A DNA stretch of 64,000 nt from Pseudoalteromonas viridis (GCF_017742995.1 NZ_CP072426.1:248001-312000); one strand, 5' to 3'. Positions 20,001 through 27,674 are shown, counted from the first letter of the stretch. Numbers and translations: made by a program. Notes: generated by a model not told the origin, from the sequence alone.

Positions 20001-20601
20001 TTACAACTCATATGAAGAAGCCTCATGGCATATTACAGGCACCGAGCTGACACACCTTAGCCAAGGGTATGCACAGTTTGAATTTGACAGAAATCTATAT
20101 TGGGAACAACCCCTTCATCATCCAGAGTATGGTCAAGTTTACGTGTACTACTACCAAACTCGGGATTCTTACGATGCCTTCACCAGAATAGGTATACCAG
20201 ACGACACCTACCAAATCGAGACCGAAACTAACTACCTCGACATCAGTGCAGCCATGAATGTCAATGTTAAGCTGGGTGAGTACCATGTTGACTTGTCTCT
20301 GGTAGGCCAGCGTACCGACTTTAAAGCCGGCGAGCTGGAGCTGGATGTTGACTACCAGGTACCTGGTTCTGAGCTCAAGCGCAGCTTTACGGTGTTCTAC
20401 AACACACAAACAGAGCAGCTTTCTGCCAACAATGCCGAAGGGGTGACTTTGGTGATGGCCGAGACAAACTCAGACGACGGCAATGAAGGCGAGCAAACGC
20501 TGGGCACCATTATGGTGGGTGAAGAGCAGGCCGCCAGAATCGTCAAGCGAGATGCGGGTGTATTCATCATTTACGCCAACGAGGAAATCGAAACGCTCTA
20601 A
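17092..20601 (+). CDS. Large uncharacterised lipoprotein (1169 aa)
   Basis: The lipoprotein signal has lipobox LSGC (Cys19), followed by an acidic linker (GSDNDDTQTNKEQD). An N-terminal beta-domain of the carboxypeptidase-regulatory type follows (GVVAKGTLINAPVTFF ... VTDEKGLFNATV). Then comes an alpha-helical segment beginning ITPLTHFAAAIAQ, a layout shared by many Alteromonadales surface lipoproteins. The C-terminal two thirds are rich in beta-strand, Thr and Asn, and consist of long Tyr-rich segments (about 850-1100) that I do not recognise. It is probably exposed at the outer membrane. A two-hairpin terminator follows, then the beta-barrel gene, suggesting a partner relation. No catalytic motif is seen. 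Confidence 0.78.
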   Translation: MEFKKTLLALGVLSVLSGCGSDNDDTQTNKEQDPKVTSSEIKGVVAKGTLINAPVTFFRYENGNPVQLESQTAVVTDEKGLFNATVNNAQGIVKAQISISQDPQNPTYMICDAPAGCGQNDAGSQVAFGERVNLTTIDPNLVLSTFVNVNEPSSTANITPLTHFAAAIAQQRGDITAESVATAYSEIADLFGLVGALHQMAPAQIEDRASLVDDNDSDDLRYALINAGIAHALFADLGEQNNALSTRLAEAITDIQATDGAFLSNPDHDDDASFEFNLRDILLGAELASQQLISLIKADPTLANQLGKLSELEKLSTRLHNEMLSADTQATARIKGQAQQQSGDDAVAKAAAMVQDIRVFANLFDVADTHGKAVRTQGDEFVALIDSATEMVRDQANSYKLLADVSEALALIDSARRAGQLPNNNQPIKLDDYLQLAGATGVAVIDETGLVFSVTASAGEEQLEATAKLSVTEDNQTYTLSVSGKVENNAAALTLQPNSQVQVVLDQPVTTEQLKEGTAPAFDGRHGSLTLDVAIAQKATDTVKNPVSFRGMINAELTAKLIEGLEQTSYSDGLASSYNFSIRPKTLFVPGMLSLSGAFSAAQGSQVGASLTVKLDNLNDFNPAGFEHFGRIIPQAGTLTIESNSKAKITSAAGDTLDIDYQPVNDKGVATLTTQFLLDDGTKTKHVRSLSTYKGIDYLVYEREYDGTALSPRLERIVPSEHGGFALQYITFQDGNIVSFENGHAVLESATVISADALDWSTWFYAQDAKTIKHIRRIPVNFSQIGNVQTLLTPKHMANIHITETDEGYARYQLLDQDYQVGENYTLPARHLYPKISRQPEITVASDGNSVTSVMGGLTQSWTSSNSEGTTATYHYDVSHNNTTVEAKSVFINAIAQETEQNAFVISTHNFSQVNRIDNRVAAYLKPNATTEGSYTAYYVEPVALNEQGLPVDENGQYLDPIQNAKWTENYNSYEEASWHITGTELTHLSQGYAQFEFDRNLYWEQPLHHPEYGQVYVYYYQTRDSYDAFTRIGIPDDTYQIETETNYLDISAAMNVNVKLGEYHVDLSLVGQRTDFKAGELELDVDYQVPGSELKRSFTVFYNTQTEQLSANNAEGVTLVMAETNSDDGNEGEQTLGTIMVGEEQAARIVKRDAGVFIIYANEEIETL

Positions 20602-20613
20602 AACCCGTGTCGC

Positions 20614-20637
20614 TTTGGCCAGCTTTTTCTGGCCAAA
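20614..20637 (+). terminator. First hairpin after the large lipoprotein gene
   Basis: TTTGGCCAG and CTGGCCAAA form a perfect 9-bp stem around a 6-nt T-rich loop, 13 bp after the lipoprotein stop. It lacks a U-tract, so it may protect the 3' end or work together with the second hairpin. Confidence 0.6.
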
Positions 20638-20655
20638 TGAGTAACACCTCACTTA

Positions 20656-20680
20656 GGGTCAGCGGATGCTGGCCCTTTTT
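20656..20680 (+). terminator. Rho-independent terminator directly upstream of the barrel gene
   Basis: GGGTCAGC and GCTGGCCC (8 bp, one G-T pair) with a 4-nt loop, followed by five T residues. It ends only 10 bp before the ATG of the next gene on the same strand, a place where a terminator would act as an attenuator unless the next gene has its own promoter inside it. Confidence 0.8.
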
Positions 20681-20690
20681 ACGGAATGCT

Positions 20691-21773
20691 ATGAACAAAC
20701 AATGGTTTTTGGGCTTGTCTGCCAGCCTGTTGGTGTCTACAGGCACAATGGCAAACACCCATGAAGTAACAATCTATCTCGACAGCAATAGCCAGACGAA
20801 CATTGCGCCGGTATTAAAAATTGCCCGTGACGAGTGGGACCAGCACCCTGAGTCGGATGCCTCATTTGGTTTTTCTCAGTCACGCTTTGGCGTGGCCTAC
20901 CGCCATGCGGCCCTTGCAAACTGGCAACTCCATACCATGCAGCGTATTGACTACCTGATTGACACCAATGCGCAAACAGCGCTGGGTTATTATCAGGAGC
21001 AAAATGATCAGCCACTAACCAGCTATGACAGCTACGACACCAGGCTGGCGCTGACTGGCGCTCGCAGTAAAGGTCTGGGGCTCGCTTATCAGCACCATTT
21101 TGATGCTGTAACAGTCACCGTGCAGGCGAACTACTGGCAGCTCAACTACCTCAGAGATTCGCAGCTGAGCGGCGCACTTTCGGGCAGCGACAATGCCCAA
21201 TTACGTGGCGCGCTGCAATTTAGCGAGTTTTACAGCGATAACAACTTTCTAAAGCGCCCTAACACAGACAATGCCTGGCACACGCGCGGAGATGGCTTAT
21301 CCCTCGACGTGCACTTTGACTGGCAGGTGACCGAGCACTTTGCGTTTTCAGGCCAGGTTATCGACCTGTACAACCAGTTTGAACTTGCTAAGGCTGGCTT
21401 TACCGAGGCCGACATAAACACCAAAGGCAGCTTTGTCGACAATGCCGGATTCAGCAGCTTCCGGCCCCTGTTAAAAGGGCGAGAATCCGCGCAAAATCAT
21501 GACTTTGATTTACCCATTCAGGTTTACCTGCAAGGCCAGTATCAATACCAGGGTTACCACTATCTGGCCAGCGTTCGTCGCCAGGGCGACCAGCACTTTG
21601 CACAGCTGGGCATGCAACTGGGAGACTGGCGTGTGATGCTGGACCCGATAAACCGGGCACCCGAGCTGGCTTACCTGGGTGGAACCTGGTCGGTCACCAC
21701 CGCGCTGGATCACATCAACCCAAACAAGGCGCTAACTCTCAGACTAAACCTGAGCTGGCAGCTAGCCTGGTAA
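20691..21773 (+). CDS. Putative outer-membrane beta-barrel protein
   Basis: Start placed at 20691 (360 aa, MNKQWFLGLSASLL), because the longer frame begins inside the upstream terminators. A signal peptide of about 21 residues ends at TGTMANT. The mature protein alternates polar and aromatic residues in short strands (LGLAYQHHFDAVTVTVQANYW and LSLDVHFDWQVTEHFAFSGQ types) and ends in LNLSWQLAW, the terminal-aromatic signature recognised by the Bam machinery. No family was recognised. It follows the 1169-aa lipoprotein gene after terminator hairpins and may be its membrane partner; that is inference. Confidence 0.7.
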   Translation: MNKQWFLGLSASLLVSTGTMANTHEVTIYLDSNSQTNIAPVLKIARDEWDQHPESDASFGFSQSRFGVAYRHAALANWQLHTMQRIDYLIDTNAQTALGYYQEQNDQPLTSYDSYDTRLALTGARSKGLGLAYQHHFDAVTVTVQANYWQLNYLRDSQLSGALSGSDNAQLRGALQFSEFYSDNNFLKRPNTDNAWHTRGDGLSLDVHFDWQVTEHFAFSGQVIDLYNQFELAKAGFTEADINTKGSFVDNAGFSSFRPLLKGRESAQNHDFDLPIQVYLQGQYQYQGYHYLASVRRQGDQHFAQLGMQLGDWRVMLDPINRAPELAYLGGTWSVTTALDHINPNKALTLRLNLSWQLAW

Positions 21774-21818
21774 CCAAAATGCCGGTCGCCACCTTTGCTC
21801 AGGTGGCGACTTGTCCGC

Positions 21819-23270
21819 TTAGCGCGCTATCTGGCACAGGGCTTTACCTTGTTCAGCCTGCTTGCTGCCACATTTAAGAAACACCTGTCCCTGAGTGTTG
21901 TAAAACTGCCCCTGCCATTGGTGGTCTTTTTCCAGCTCAATGGAGATGTAGCCAAACTCACCCTGGGTATTGCCCTGTGCGCGCTTGCCGTCAATCTGGG
22001 CACTGAATCCGCTGTTTGCGCCGGTTGAACTCAGGCTTACGCCACTGTTGCCCACCACCAGCTGAGGGGGACGGCCACTATCCTTACCAAAGGCCAGAGA
22101 TTGGTAAATATGCATATGCCCGGACAGAGACAAGCTGACCTCGGGCGGTAACTGCTGCGACTGGGTGGTTTTCAGTGCGGTTTGCAGCATATCCGTGATT
22201 GAGGGTGTGCCAACCGGTCCGCTTTGCCCCCACAGCGGCCGGTGCGTCATCATCCATAACGGGGTTTTCACCCGCGATGCCACTTGCTGCAAGCGGGAAT
22301 ACTGGTCGCGATACTGGCGCGTCAGGGTTTGTGGCGCACGCGAATCGCAGGCGTTGGCCGAATCCATCACCCACAATGCCAGCGAGTCTAGCTCAAGCAG
22401 GTAAGGGTCTATCATGACAATATGATCACTGGCCTCGCTGGGCGGCTGGCTGAACTCGCCCTGATAGGGGCAAGACTGCTGCGCGATACCGCCGGGCAGG
22501 TCAGAGCCTGGCCCAAGGAAATAAAACCAGCCCGGGCCGGCGCGGCTGCACAGTTCATGATTGCCTCTGGCAAATACCCAGGGGGCGCTTGCCAGCAAAG
22601 ACTTAGCCGGGGCGAATAAGTCGGCCTGCCAGCTCTGCCAGGTGTCGGGTTTAGGACTGCCGCTGGCATTTTGTGAGTAATAGGTTTCGGTCAATCCACA
22701 TGAAGGGCCACCATAGCCGCCATCTCCCGCATCATAAGCGTAAATGTCTTTGCTGATACTGCCCGACGTACCACGGTAGTTAAAGTCGCCCATATGCAGG
22801 AGCAGCTGCTTGGTTTGCTTTGCCCCCAGATCCGCCAGCTGAGCAAAGGGCTGCGCTGCACTTGCGCCTTCGCACACCGAACTTTTACAGCCCGAATCAC
22901 CAAAGACCTGAATATGCTCAGGAGCCAGCGTAACCGGAGCCAGCTCTATGCCACCATAAGATAGCCGATAGCGGGTATCCGGGTTTATAACGGCTTCACA
23001 GACCGTCACCGGAAAGTTATCCGGTGACGGGTTTAATCGCCTGGCCTGCGTTTTTATCGCTTCACCAGCCGAATGCAGCAATTTCGGACATTGCTGATCG
23101 CTGATATGCGCACCATCGACAATGGCTCTGGCGTAGATTTGCACGCCACCTTTTTGCGTGGGTGCCAGCATAGTATAAGCGGCATAAACTTGTGGATCGT
23201 TGCCAGCACTGTCTGCAGTGCCCATGCACCCGGAGAGTAAAACAAACAGAGGGAGAATGTGTTTGCGCAT
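21819..23270 (-). CDS. Calcineurin-like phosphoesterase lipoprotein
   Basis: Start at 23270 (483 aa, MRKHILPLFVLLSGCMG) gives a lipobox LSGC and a GGAAA ribosome site 4 nt upstream; the longer frame adds a non-signal stretch. Metallophosphoesterase motifs appear in order: HMGDFNYRG, ARGNHELC, MMTHRPLWG and LSGHMHIYQ, supplying the two-metal site ligands (D, N, H, H). An N-terminal beta-domain (about 25-130) resembles the Fn3-like module of purple acid phosphatases. Predicted role: hydrolysis of phosphomonoesters or diesters at the cell envelope. Paired Cys residues suggest disulfides. It lies on the opposite strand to its left neighbour (convergent with the barrel gene) and is followed in the upstream direction by a solute-binding protein gene. 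Confidence 0.85.
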   Translation of the reverse strand: MRKHILPLFVLLSGCMGTADSAGNDPQVYAAYTMLAPTQKGGVQIYARAIVDGAHISDQQCPKLLHSAGEAIKTQARRLNPSPDNFPVTVCEAVINPDTRYRLSYGGIELAPVTLAPEHIQVFGDSGCKSSVCEGASAAQPFAQLADLGAKQTKQLLLHMGDFNYRGTSGSISKDIYAYDAGDGGYGGPSCGLTETYYSQNASGSPKPDTWQSWQADLFAPAKSLLASAPWVFARGNHELCSRAGPGWFYFLGPGSDLPGGIAQQSCPYQGEFSQPPSEASDHIVMIDPYLLELDSLALWVMDSANACDSRAPQTLTRQYRDQYSRLQQVASRVKTPLWMMTHRPLWGQSGPVGTPSITDMLQTALKTTQSQQLPPEVSLSLSGHMHIYQSLAFGKDSGRPPQLVVGNSGVSLSSTGANSGFSAQIDGKRAQGNTQGEFGYISIELEKDHQWQGQFYNTQGQVFLKCGSKQAEQGKALCQIAR

Positions 23271-23348
23271 TGTTGTTTCCTTTATTGCGGCTCCATTAGC
23301 TTCCTCAGTGTAGACCACAATAAAGCGATATCTATATTACCGCTTGTT

Positions 23349-24194
23349 TCAGTGAGCGCCGCGCGGCACGGTGTGGTGGGTATAATGTTCAACCAGCTTG
23401 TCTATGTCCGGGCGAAGGCGCTTTATCACGCCATTAAAACGCGCCAGCTGCGCTGCATCGAACAGCCCTTTGCGCAACAAAAAGTGCACCTGATTGTTAT
23501 GGACCGGATAGTCCCAGATATAAAAGTTTTTGATCCCCAGTTTGCGGCCCATAAAACGGCCAAGAATTTCGTCTTCAATAATAAAGTCGACGCGCTTTTT
23601 AGCCAGCATTTCAACGCGCTGCGTACTGCCCGAGATCCCCACCAGCAAATGTCCAAAATCGGGGTTATCGGCAAGGTTTTTGAGCTCCTCACCATAGTAA
23701 GAGCCAATACTCAGCCCAATCCGATAACCCAGTCGCAGCAATGCTTTTAAGTCCATTGCCATACGCGGCTGGCGCAGGGAAAACAGGCGCATTTTTTCCC
23801 ACCGGTAAGGGTCAGAAAACACCCCCAGCTCAGCGCGCTCCTGCACATAGCTGACCATCAGCAACACATCAACAGCCCCTTTACCCAGCTGATCTAAACT
23901 GCGGGCAGACGTGGGCAGGCGTAAAAAGCGCGGGCAAATATTCAGCTCACTAAACACCTTACGGGCAATCTCCACATCCAGCCCGTACGCCCCGCGTTCA
24001 TCTACCGCCGTCAGCGGTGGCCAGTCGGCGACAACACCAATTTTAACTTCGCTGGCACACGACTGCTGCGCCACAGCCTTTGGCCCGTAAAACAAAAGCC
24101 CCGCAATAAAAAAGCACCACACTCTGAGATACCACCTGACACCAACCACTCTCACCTGCTTATTATCTGACCTTATTCCCTTAGTTATAGCCAT
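23349..24194 (-). CDS. Periplasmic solute-binding protein, amino-acid type (SBP_bac_3)
   Basis: A 281-aa protein whose N-terminus has a positively charged stretch, then a hydrophobic segment (WCFFIAGLLFYGPKAVAQ) acting as a signal. The mature part shows the family-3 fold: VKIGVVADWPPLTAVDERGAYGLDVEIARKV, then LGKGAVDVLLM, YRIGLSIGSYYGEEL and VDFIIEDEI. Such proteins bind amino acids or related solutes for ABC transporters, or serve as sensor domains; no permease or ATPase gene is nearby, so it could be an orphan receptor. The start may be shorter (MAIT at 24194 has a weak site). Its 5' end faces the PhoD gene. Confidence 0.82.
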   Translation of the reverse strand: MAITKGIRSDNKQVRVVGVRWYLRVWCFFIAGLLFYGPKAVAQQSCASEVKIGVVADWPPLTAVDERGAYGLDVEIARKVFSELNICPRFLRLPTSARSLDQLGKGAVDVLLMVSYVQERAELGVFSDPYRWEKMRLFSLRQPRMAMDLKALLRLGYRIGLSIGSYYGEELKNLADNPDFGHLLVGISGSTQRVEMLAKKRVDFIIEDEILGRFMGRKLGIKNFYIWDYPVHNNQVHFLLRKGLFDAAQLARFNGVIKRLRPDIDKLVEHYTHHTVPRGAH

Positions 24195-24324
24195 TTTCGC
24201 ATCAGTTTTAAATCAAAGCAGTCGGTTTGGCCGCAAAGCATGTTCAATGTAATATTTTTGTTATATAAAATTAACACAAACGCGTTTAAATACCGCCCAA
24301 AAATGACAATTAGAGTATTTACTT

Positions 24325-25902
24325 ATGAGCCTATCCCGTCGCGATTTCTTTAAAACCAGCCTGATGCTGTCAACCGTGCCTCTCACACTGGGGCTGAGCG
24401 GTTGTACTTTTTCACAAAACCCGTTCAGCCATGGCGTTGCCAGCGGCGACCCATTAGATGACCGGGTGATCTTATGGACCCGCATTACCATTCCGCCCGA
24501 GGTGCAGGAGCGGGTAGATATGGCCACGCTCAGCGTCAAAGTGCTCTGGCAGGTCTCGGAGGATCCGCAGTTTTCTGTACTTGTTGCAGAGGGCTTTGAG
24601 ATCACCGACGGACAACGCGATTTCACCGTTAAGGTTGATGCCAGCGGGCTTGCCCCCGATACCCACTATTATTATCGCTTTATCATTGATGAGCTGGATA
24701 AGCCCATTACCTCGCCAACAGGGCGCACCAAAACTCTGCCAGCCTACGATGTTAGCCAGGTTAAGCTGGCCATGACGTCGTGCTCGCACTTTAGCTATGG
24801 GTACTTTAATGTGTATGCCCGTATCGCAGAGATTGACGACCTGGATGCCGTGCTACACCTGGGTGACTACCTGTACGAATACGGTAATAAAGATGTCTAC
24901 CGCAACCCGTTCCTTTGGAACCGTAAAGTTCAGCCAGCTCACGAAATGATAACGCTGGATGACTACCGGGTACGCCATGCCTGCTATAAAACCGACGAAG
25001 ACTTGCAAACCCTGCATCAGACCCACCCGATGATCTGTATCTGGGATGACCATGAATTTACCAACGACACCTGGTCGGGCGGGGCAGAGAACCATAATGA
25101 CGGCGAGGGTGACTGGCAAACCCGTAAAGCCGCTGCCATTAAAGCCTATTATGAGTGGATGCCGATCCGTGAACCAAGCGACAACAACCGGGAGCGATCT
25201 TATCGCCGTTTCCAGTTTGGATCTTTGCTGGATCTGAATATGCTCGACACCCGTTTGATCGGCCGCGATCAGCAAGTTGAGATCAAAGATCCGGCGCGCC
25301 TGGATGAATCACGCACTTTACTGGGCTATACGCAGGAACAATGGCTGTACGACAACCTGTTTGAGGCCAAACAAAACGGCGTACAATGGAAGCTGCTGGG
25401 CCAGCAGGTACAGATGATGCAAATTCAGATGCTGGGCAAACCCGTTAATGGCGATGCCTGGGACGGTTACCCGGCTGCGCGCCATCGTTTGCTTGATTTT
25501 ATTGAACAAAACCAGATAGATAACGTGGTGTTCTTAACCGGTGATGTACACTCGTCATGGGCCGCAAACATCTGTAAAAACCCCTACGACTGGCACGAAT
25601 ACAACCGCTTTACCCACGAAGGAGCCATTGCAGTAGAAATCGTCACTTCGTCGGTCACGTCACCATCAATTCCGGTGCCGGGCCTGCAACAGTTGGTAGG
25701 CGATGTCGGTAAAATTTTGATCCCGGAGAATCCTCATATCCGTTATATCGACCTGGCCAACCGCGGCTTTGTCACCCTGGATATCACTCAGGATGAGCTG
25801 AATGCCAGCTGGCACCATGTGCCGTTCGTCGGCTTTAAGAATGATCAGTCGCACATTGGCAAGCGCTTTACCGTGAAGGCAGGCAAAGCCAAACTGGTTT
25901 AA
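24325..25902 (+). CDS. phoD: Alkaline phosphatase D family protein, Tat-exported
   Basis: A 525-aa precursor with a twin-arginine signal, SRRDFFKTSLML (residues 4-15), ending in a possible lipobox LSGC. An N-terminal Fn3-like PhoD domain covers about 35-135, starting HGVASGDPLDDRVILWTRI. The metallophosphoesterase-like domain follows: MTSCSHFSYGYFN (the metal-ligand Cys), LHLGDYLYEYG, IWDDHEFTND and TGDVHSSWA. All are typical of the Fe/Ca-dependent PhoD phosphatase-phosphodiesterases that act in the periplasm or outside. Length and motif order are normal. It is transcribed alone. Together with the PhoX-like and calcineurin-like proteins it makes three unrelated exported phosphatases within 19 kb. 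Confidence 0.93.
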   Translation: MSLSRRDFFKTSLMLSTVPLTLGLSGCTFSQNPFSHGVASGDPLDDRVILWTRITIPPEVQERVDMATLSVKVLWQVSEDPQFSVLVAEGFEITDGQRDFTVKVDASGLAPDTHYYYRFIIDELDKPITSPTGRTKTLPAYDVSQVKLAMTSCSHFSYGYFNVYARIAEIDDLDAVLHLGDYLYEYGNKDVYRNPFLWNRKVQPAHEMITLDDYRVRHACYKTDEDLQTLHQTHPMICIWDDHEFTNDTWSGGAENHNDGEGDWQTRKAAAIKAYYEWMPIREPSDNNRERSYRRFQFGSLLDLNMLDTRLIGRDQQVEIKDPARLDESRTLLGYTQEQWLYDNLFEAKQNGVQWKLLGQQVQMMQIQMLGKPVNGDAWDGYPAARHRLLDFIEQNQIDNVVFLTGDVHSSWAANICKNPYDWHEYNRFTHEGAIAVEIVTSSVTSPSIPVPGLQQLVGDVGKILIPENPHIRYIDLANRGFVTLDITQDELNASWHHVPFVGFKNDQSHIGKRFTVKAGKAKLV

Positions 25903-26340
25903 TCGCAGCACAAGTGGCACTTTCTCGCTACCAGGTCGCATCAGTGCCACTTTGTAGCCTTATCCGGCTCTGTGCCTGAGTCATATACTACCAAGCGACA
26001 CATGCTTCATGGTCCATCTGCTGGTATGGCAGTGTATTCAAGTAGATCCCGCATCAAGTGCGGGATGACTGGTTGTGTTTGCTAGTTTGTGCGTTACTTG
26101 TTTAATCCCCATGCGCGATAAATGGCGGTAGTGTCTTAAGTAAGGCTTTATTAAACCTTTGGCACATTCATATTTTCACTCAACTTTACCCACATATCCG
26201 TCATCCCAGCTCTGCGCCCCCGGCCCGATCCGGGAACCACTCACAGCCAAAAGGAGCCTGATCTGACCAAGATTGAAAGCTGCAATGGAAAACTCCATTC
26301 AGTCCACAACATAACGCTGCATGCTCGCTCCAGAGCTAGC

Positions 26341-26420
26341 CTCACCTCCGTCATCCCGACCTCACCTCCGTCATCCCGACCTCACCTCCGTCATCCCGAC
26401 CTCACCTCCGTCATCCCGGC
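26341..26420. repeat. 20-bp tandem repeat, four copies
   Basis: Three exact copies and one near-exact copy of CTCACCTCCGTCATCCCGAC lie head to tail. The last runs into the GTCATCCCGGCCTTGAGCCGGGAACC hairpin that is common in intergenic DNA of this region. A related array is at 32514-32578. Confidence 0.92.
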
Positions 26421-26548
26421 CTTGAGCCGGGAACCACCGACAGCAAAACGGTGGCTGATCGGAGCAAAGATCCAAAGCAAATAACCAAAAATAAAACCAT
26501 TTAAAATCAAACAAATAAAAACACCCCAAACTTTTTTCAAAAAACTTC

Positions 26549-26575
26549 CTTGAAAAGCATTGGCCCCGGCCATAG
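26549..26575 (+). promoter_or_regulatory. Sigma32-like heat-shock promoter of hsp20 copy 1
   Basis: CTTGAAA (26549-26555) matches the sigma32 -35 element. GGCCATAG (26568-26575), 12 bp later, resembles the CCCCATNT -10 element. It lies about 150 bp before the gene, leaving room for a structured leader. The same sequence precedes the second copy. Confidence 0.6.
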
Positions 26576-26579
26576 ATAG

Positions 26580-26728
26580 ATTTGTGAGGACGCCGGAAGG
26601 GTCCCAAATCAAACTAAAGCTTTGTTTTAAAAGTCTTTATTTAAGTAATGTTAGAGTTAAAAACCCGCTATTTACTGGTTTATTGCAAAGAGTAAATGGC
26701 TTAATTATCGCTTTATGAGGATATGATT
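26580..26728 (+). promoter_or_regulatory. Leader with ROSE-like RNA thermometer, hsp20 copy 1
   Basis: The last part of the leader reads TCGCT (26708-26712), a short loop, then AGGA (26718-26721) just before the start codon. This is the U-U/C-G-C-U against AGGA pairing with one bulged G that defines ROSE elements in small heat-shock genes. It would hide the ribosome site at low temperature and open on heating. The upstream stems were not modelled. Confidence 0.55.
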
Positions 26729-27178
26729 ATGCGTACAGTAGATTTATCACCCCTTTACCGTTCATTCATCGGCTTTGATCACCTTGCATCTATGATGGAT
26801 GCGGCGCAGCGTAGCAGCGAAAAACAGCCAAGCTATCCGCCTTACAACATCGAAGCCTTAGCTGAAGACAAATACCAAATTACCATGGCGGTGGCCGGCT
26901 TTACGGAGCAGGAGTTGTCGCTTGAGTCGGAAAACAACACGCTGACCGTGAAAGGCGAGAAACAAAATAAAGAAGACAAAACCGACCGTAAGTTTATTCA
27001 CCAGGGCATTGCCGAGCGCAACTTTGAGCGCAAATTCCAGCTCGGCGACCACGTCAAAGTGATTGGCGCAGAACTTGAGAACGGCCTGTTATTGATTGAC
27101 CTGGAGCGCGAAGTACCCGAAGCGTTAAAGCCAAGAAAGATTGAGATTGGCACCGGTAAGTTGCTAGAGAGCAAATAA
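26729..27178 (+). CDS. ibpA: Small heat-shock protein Hsp20 (IbpA type), copy 1
   Basis: A 149-aa chaperone. The start at 26729 is preferred over the ATG six bases upstream, because GAGGA then has 7-8 nt spacing. The N-terminal MRTVDLSPLYRSFIGFDHL is the IbpA/IbpB opening. The alpha-crystallin domain spans about 33-125 (YNIEALAEDKYQITMAVAGF ... ERNFERKFQL), and a C-terminal tail follows. It binds unfolding proteins and keeps them ready for ClpB/DnaK. Expression is probably controlled by both a sigma32-like promoter and a thermometer. A nearly identical paralogue lies 6146 bp downstream. Confidence 0.95.
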   Translation: MRTVDLSPLYRSFIGFDHLASMMDAAQRSSEKQPSYPPYNIEALAEDKYQITMAVAGFTEQELSLESENNTLTVKGEKQNKEDKTDRKFIHQGIAERNFERKFQLGDHVKVIGAELENGLLLIDLEREVPEALKPRKIEIGTGKLLESK

Positions 27179-27223
27179 AACACACTCCCTTTTTCCTTGT
27201 ATTACATTGTTGAATTCCCACCC

Positions 27224-27247
27224 GCCGCCCGAAAGGGCGGCTTTTTT
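27224..27247 (+). terminator. Rho-independent terminator of hsp20 copy 1
   Basis: GCCGCCC, GAAA tetraloop, GGGCGGC, then six T residues. It lies 45 bp after the gene, and an identical hairpin follows copy 2. Confidence 0.95.
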
Positions 27248-27264
27248 GTGCCATAGCAAGCAGA

Positions 27265-27669
27265 TTAAATAGCCATGCCCAGTGCCTCGGCCACTCGGGT
27301 CGCATGTGGGCCTAACCAGCCCAGCACCGGGGTAAAACGCTCGACCAGCTTTTCACTATGGCTGGCAAAGCTTTCGGCCTCTTTGGCTATTTTAGCCGCG
27401 CGGGCCAGCGACTCCGCTACCTCAGCTTTATCGGGCTGCGCCTGTTCAACTTCCTCTTTAGCCTCTTCCAGCGCATTATGCAGTTTGCGCGGCTGCGACG
27501 TACTAAGCTCTCCCAGCGCTGTGGTTAACTCACTCAGTGCCTGCTGAATATCCACCGCCTGAGGCTCAGGCATGGTGATTTTAGGGGCGGCCACAATCTG
27601 GTTATAGTCGCCTGTGTTTAACACCGCACCATTGGCGTTGCCACCCACCTGTATTGTCCTGTCTGACAT
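27265..27669 (-). CDS. 134-aa protein sharing an N-terminal motif with the adjacent STAND NTPase
   Basis: No known domain is recognised. Residues 4-26 (RTIQVGGNANGAVLNTGDYN and the next residues) match residues 4-26 of the NTPase encoded just upstream: R-[ST]-[IV]-x-V-x-G-x-A-N-x4-TGD-x-N-Q-[IV]. A Pro-containing linker follows, then helical coiled-coil-like segments (ALEEAKEEVEQAQPDKAEVAE, AAKIAKEAESFASHSEKLVE). The hydrophobic end is FTPVLGWLGPHATRVAEALG. The layout, a short Gly/Asn-rich motif plus a helical and hydrophobic part, would suit an effector recruited by motif-motif contact. Its ATG lies 5 bp past the NTPase stop, with AGGAG overlapping that stop, so translation is probably coupled. 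The function is inferred, not shown. Confidence 0.8.
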   Translation of the reverse strand: MSDRTIQVGGNANGAVLNTGDYNQIVAAPKITMPEPQAVDIQQALSELTTALGELSTSQPRKLHNALEEAKEEVEQAQPDKAEVAESLARAAKIAKEAESFASHSEKLVERFTPVLGWLGPHATRVAEALGMAI

Positions 27670-27674
27670 TGGAG

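Larger units (their letters stand above)
25903..26728. other. Intergenic region with repeats, heat-shock promoter and thermometer
   Basis: About 820 bp. From left: an inverted repeat with long loop after phoD (AAGTGGCA at 25912, TGCCACTT at 25945), a hairpin ATCCCGCA/TGCGGGAT (26046-26066), a sequence block shared with 32.4 kb, a 20-bp tandem repeat (26341-26420), a hairpin CCCGGCCTTGAGCCGGG, and the sigma32-like promoter and untranslated leader of the first Hsp20 gene. No ORF of substance. Confidence 0.75.
26047..27249 (+). repeat. Left copy of a large direct duplication carrying hsp20
   Basis: From the CCCGCATCAAGTGCGGG hairpin to just past the hsp20 terminator, the sequence matches 32362-33397 in the same orientation. 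The leader and gene are almost identical, and the encoded proteins differ at a single residue. This copy carries about 135 extra bases (about 26205-26340) and one more 20-bp tandem unit. Confidence 0.9.
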
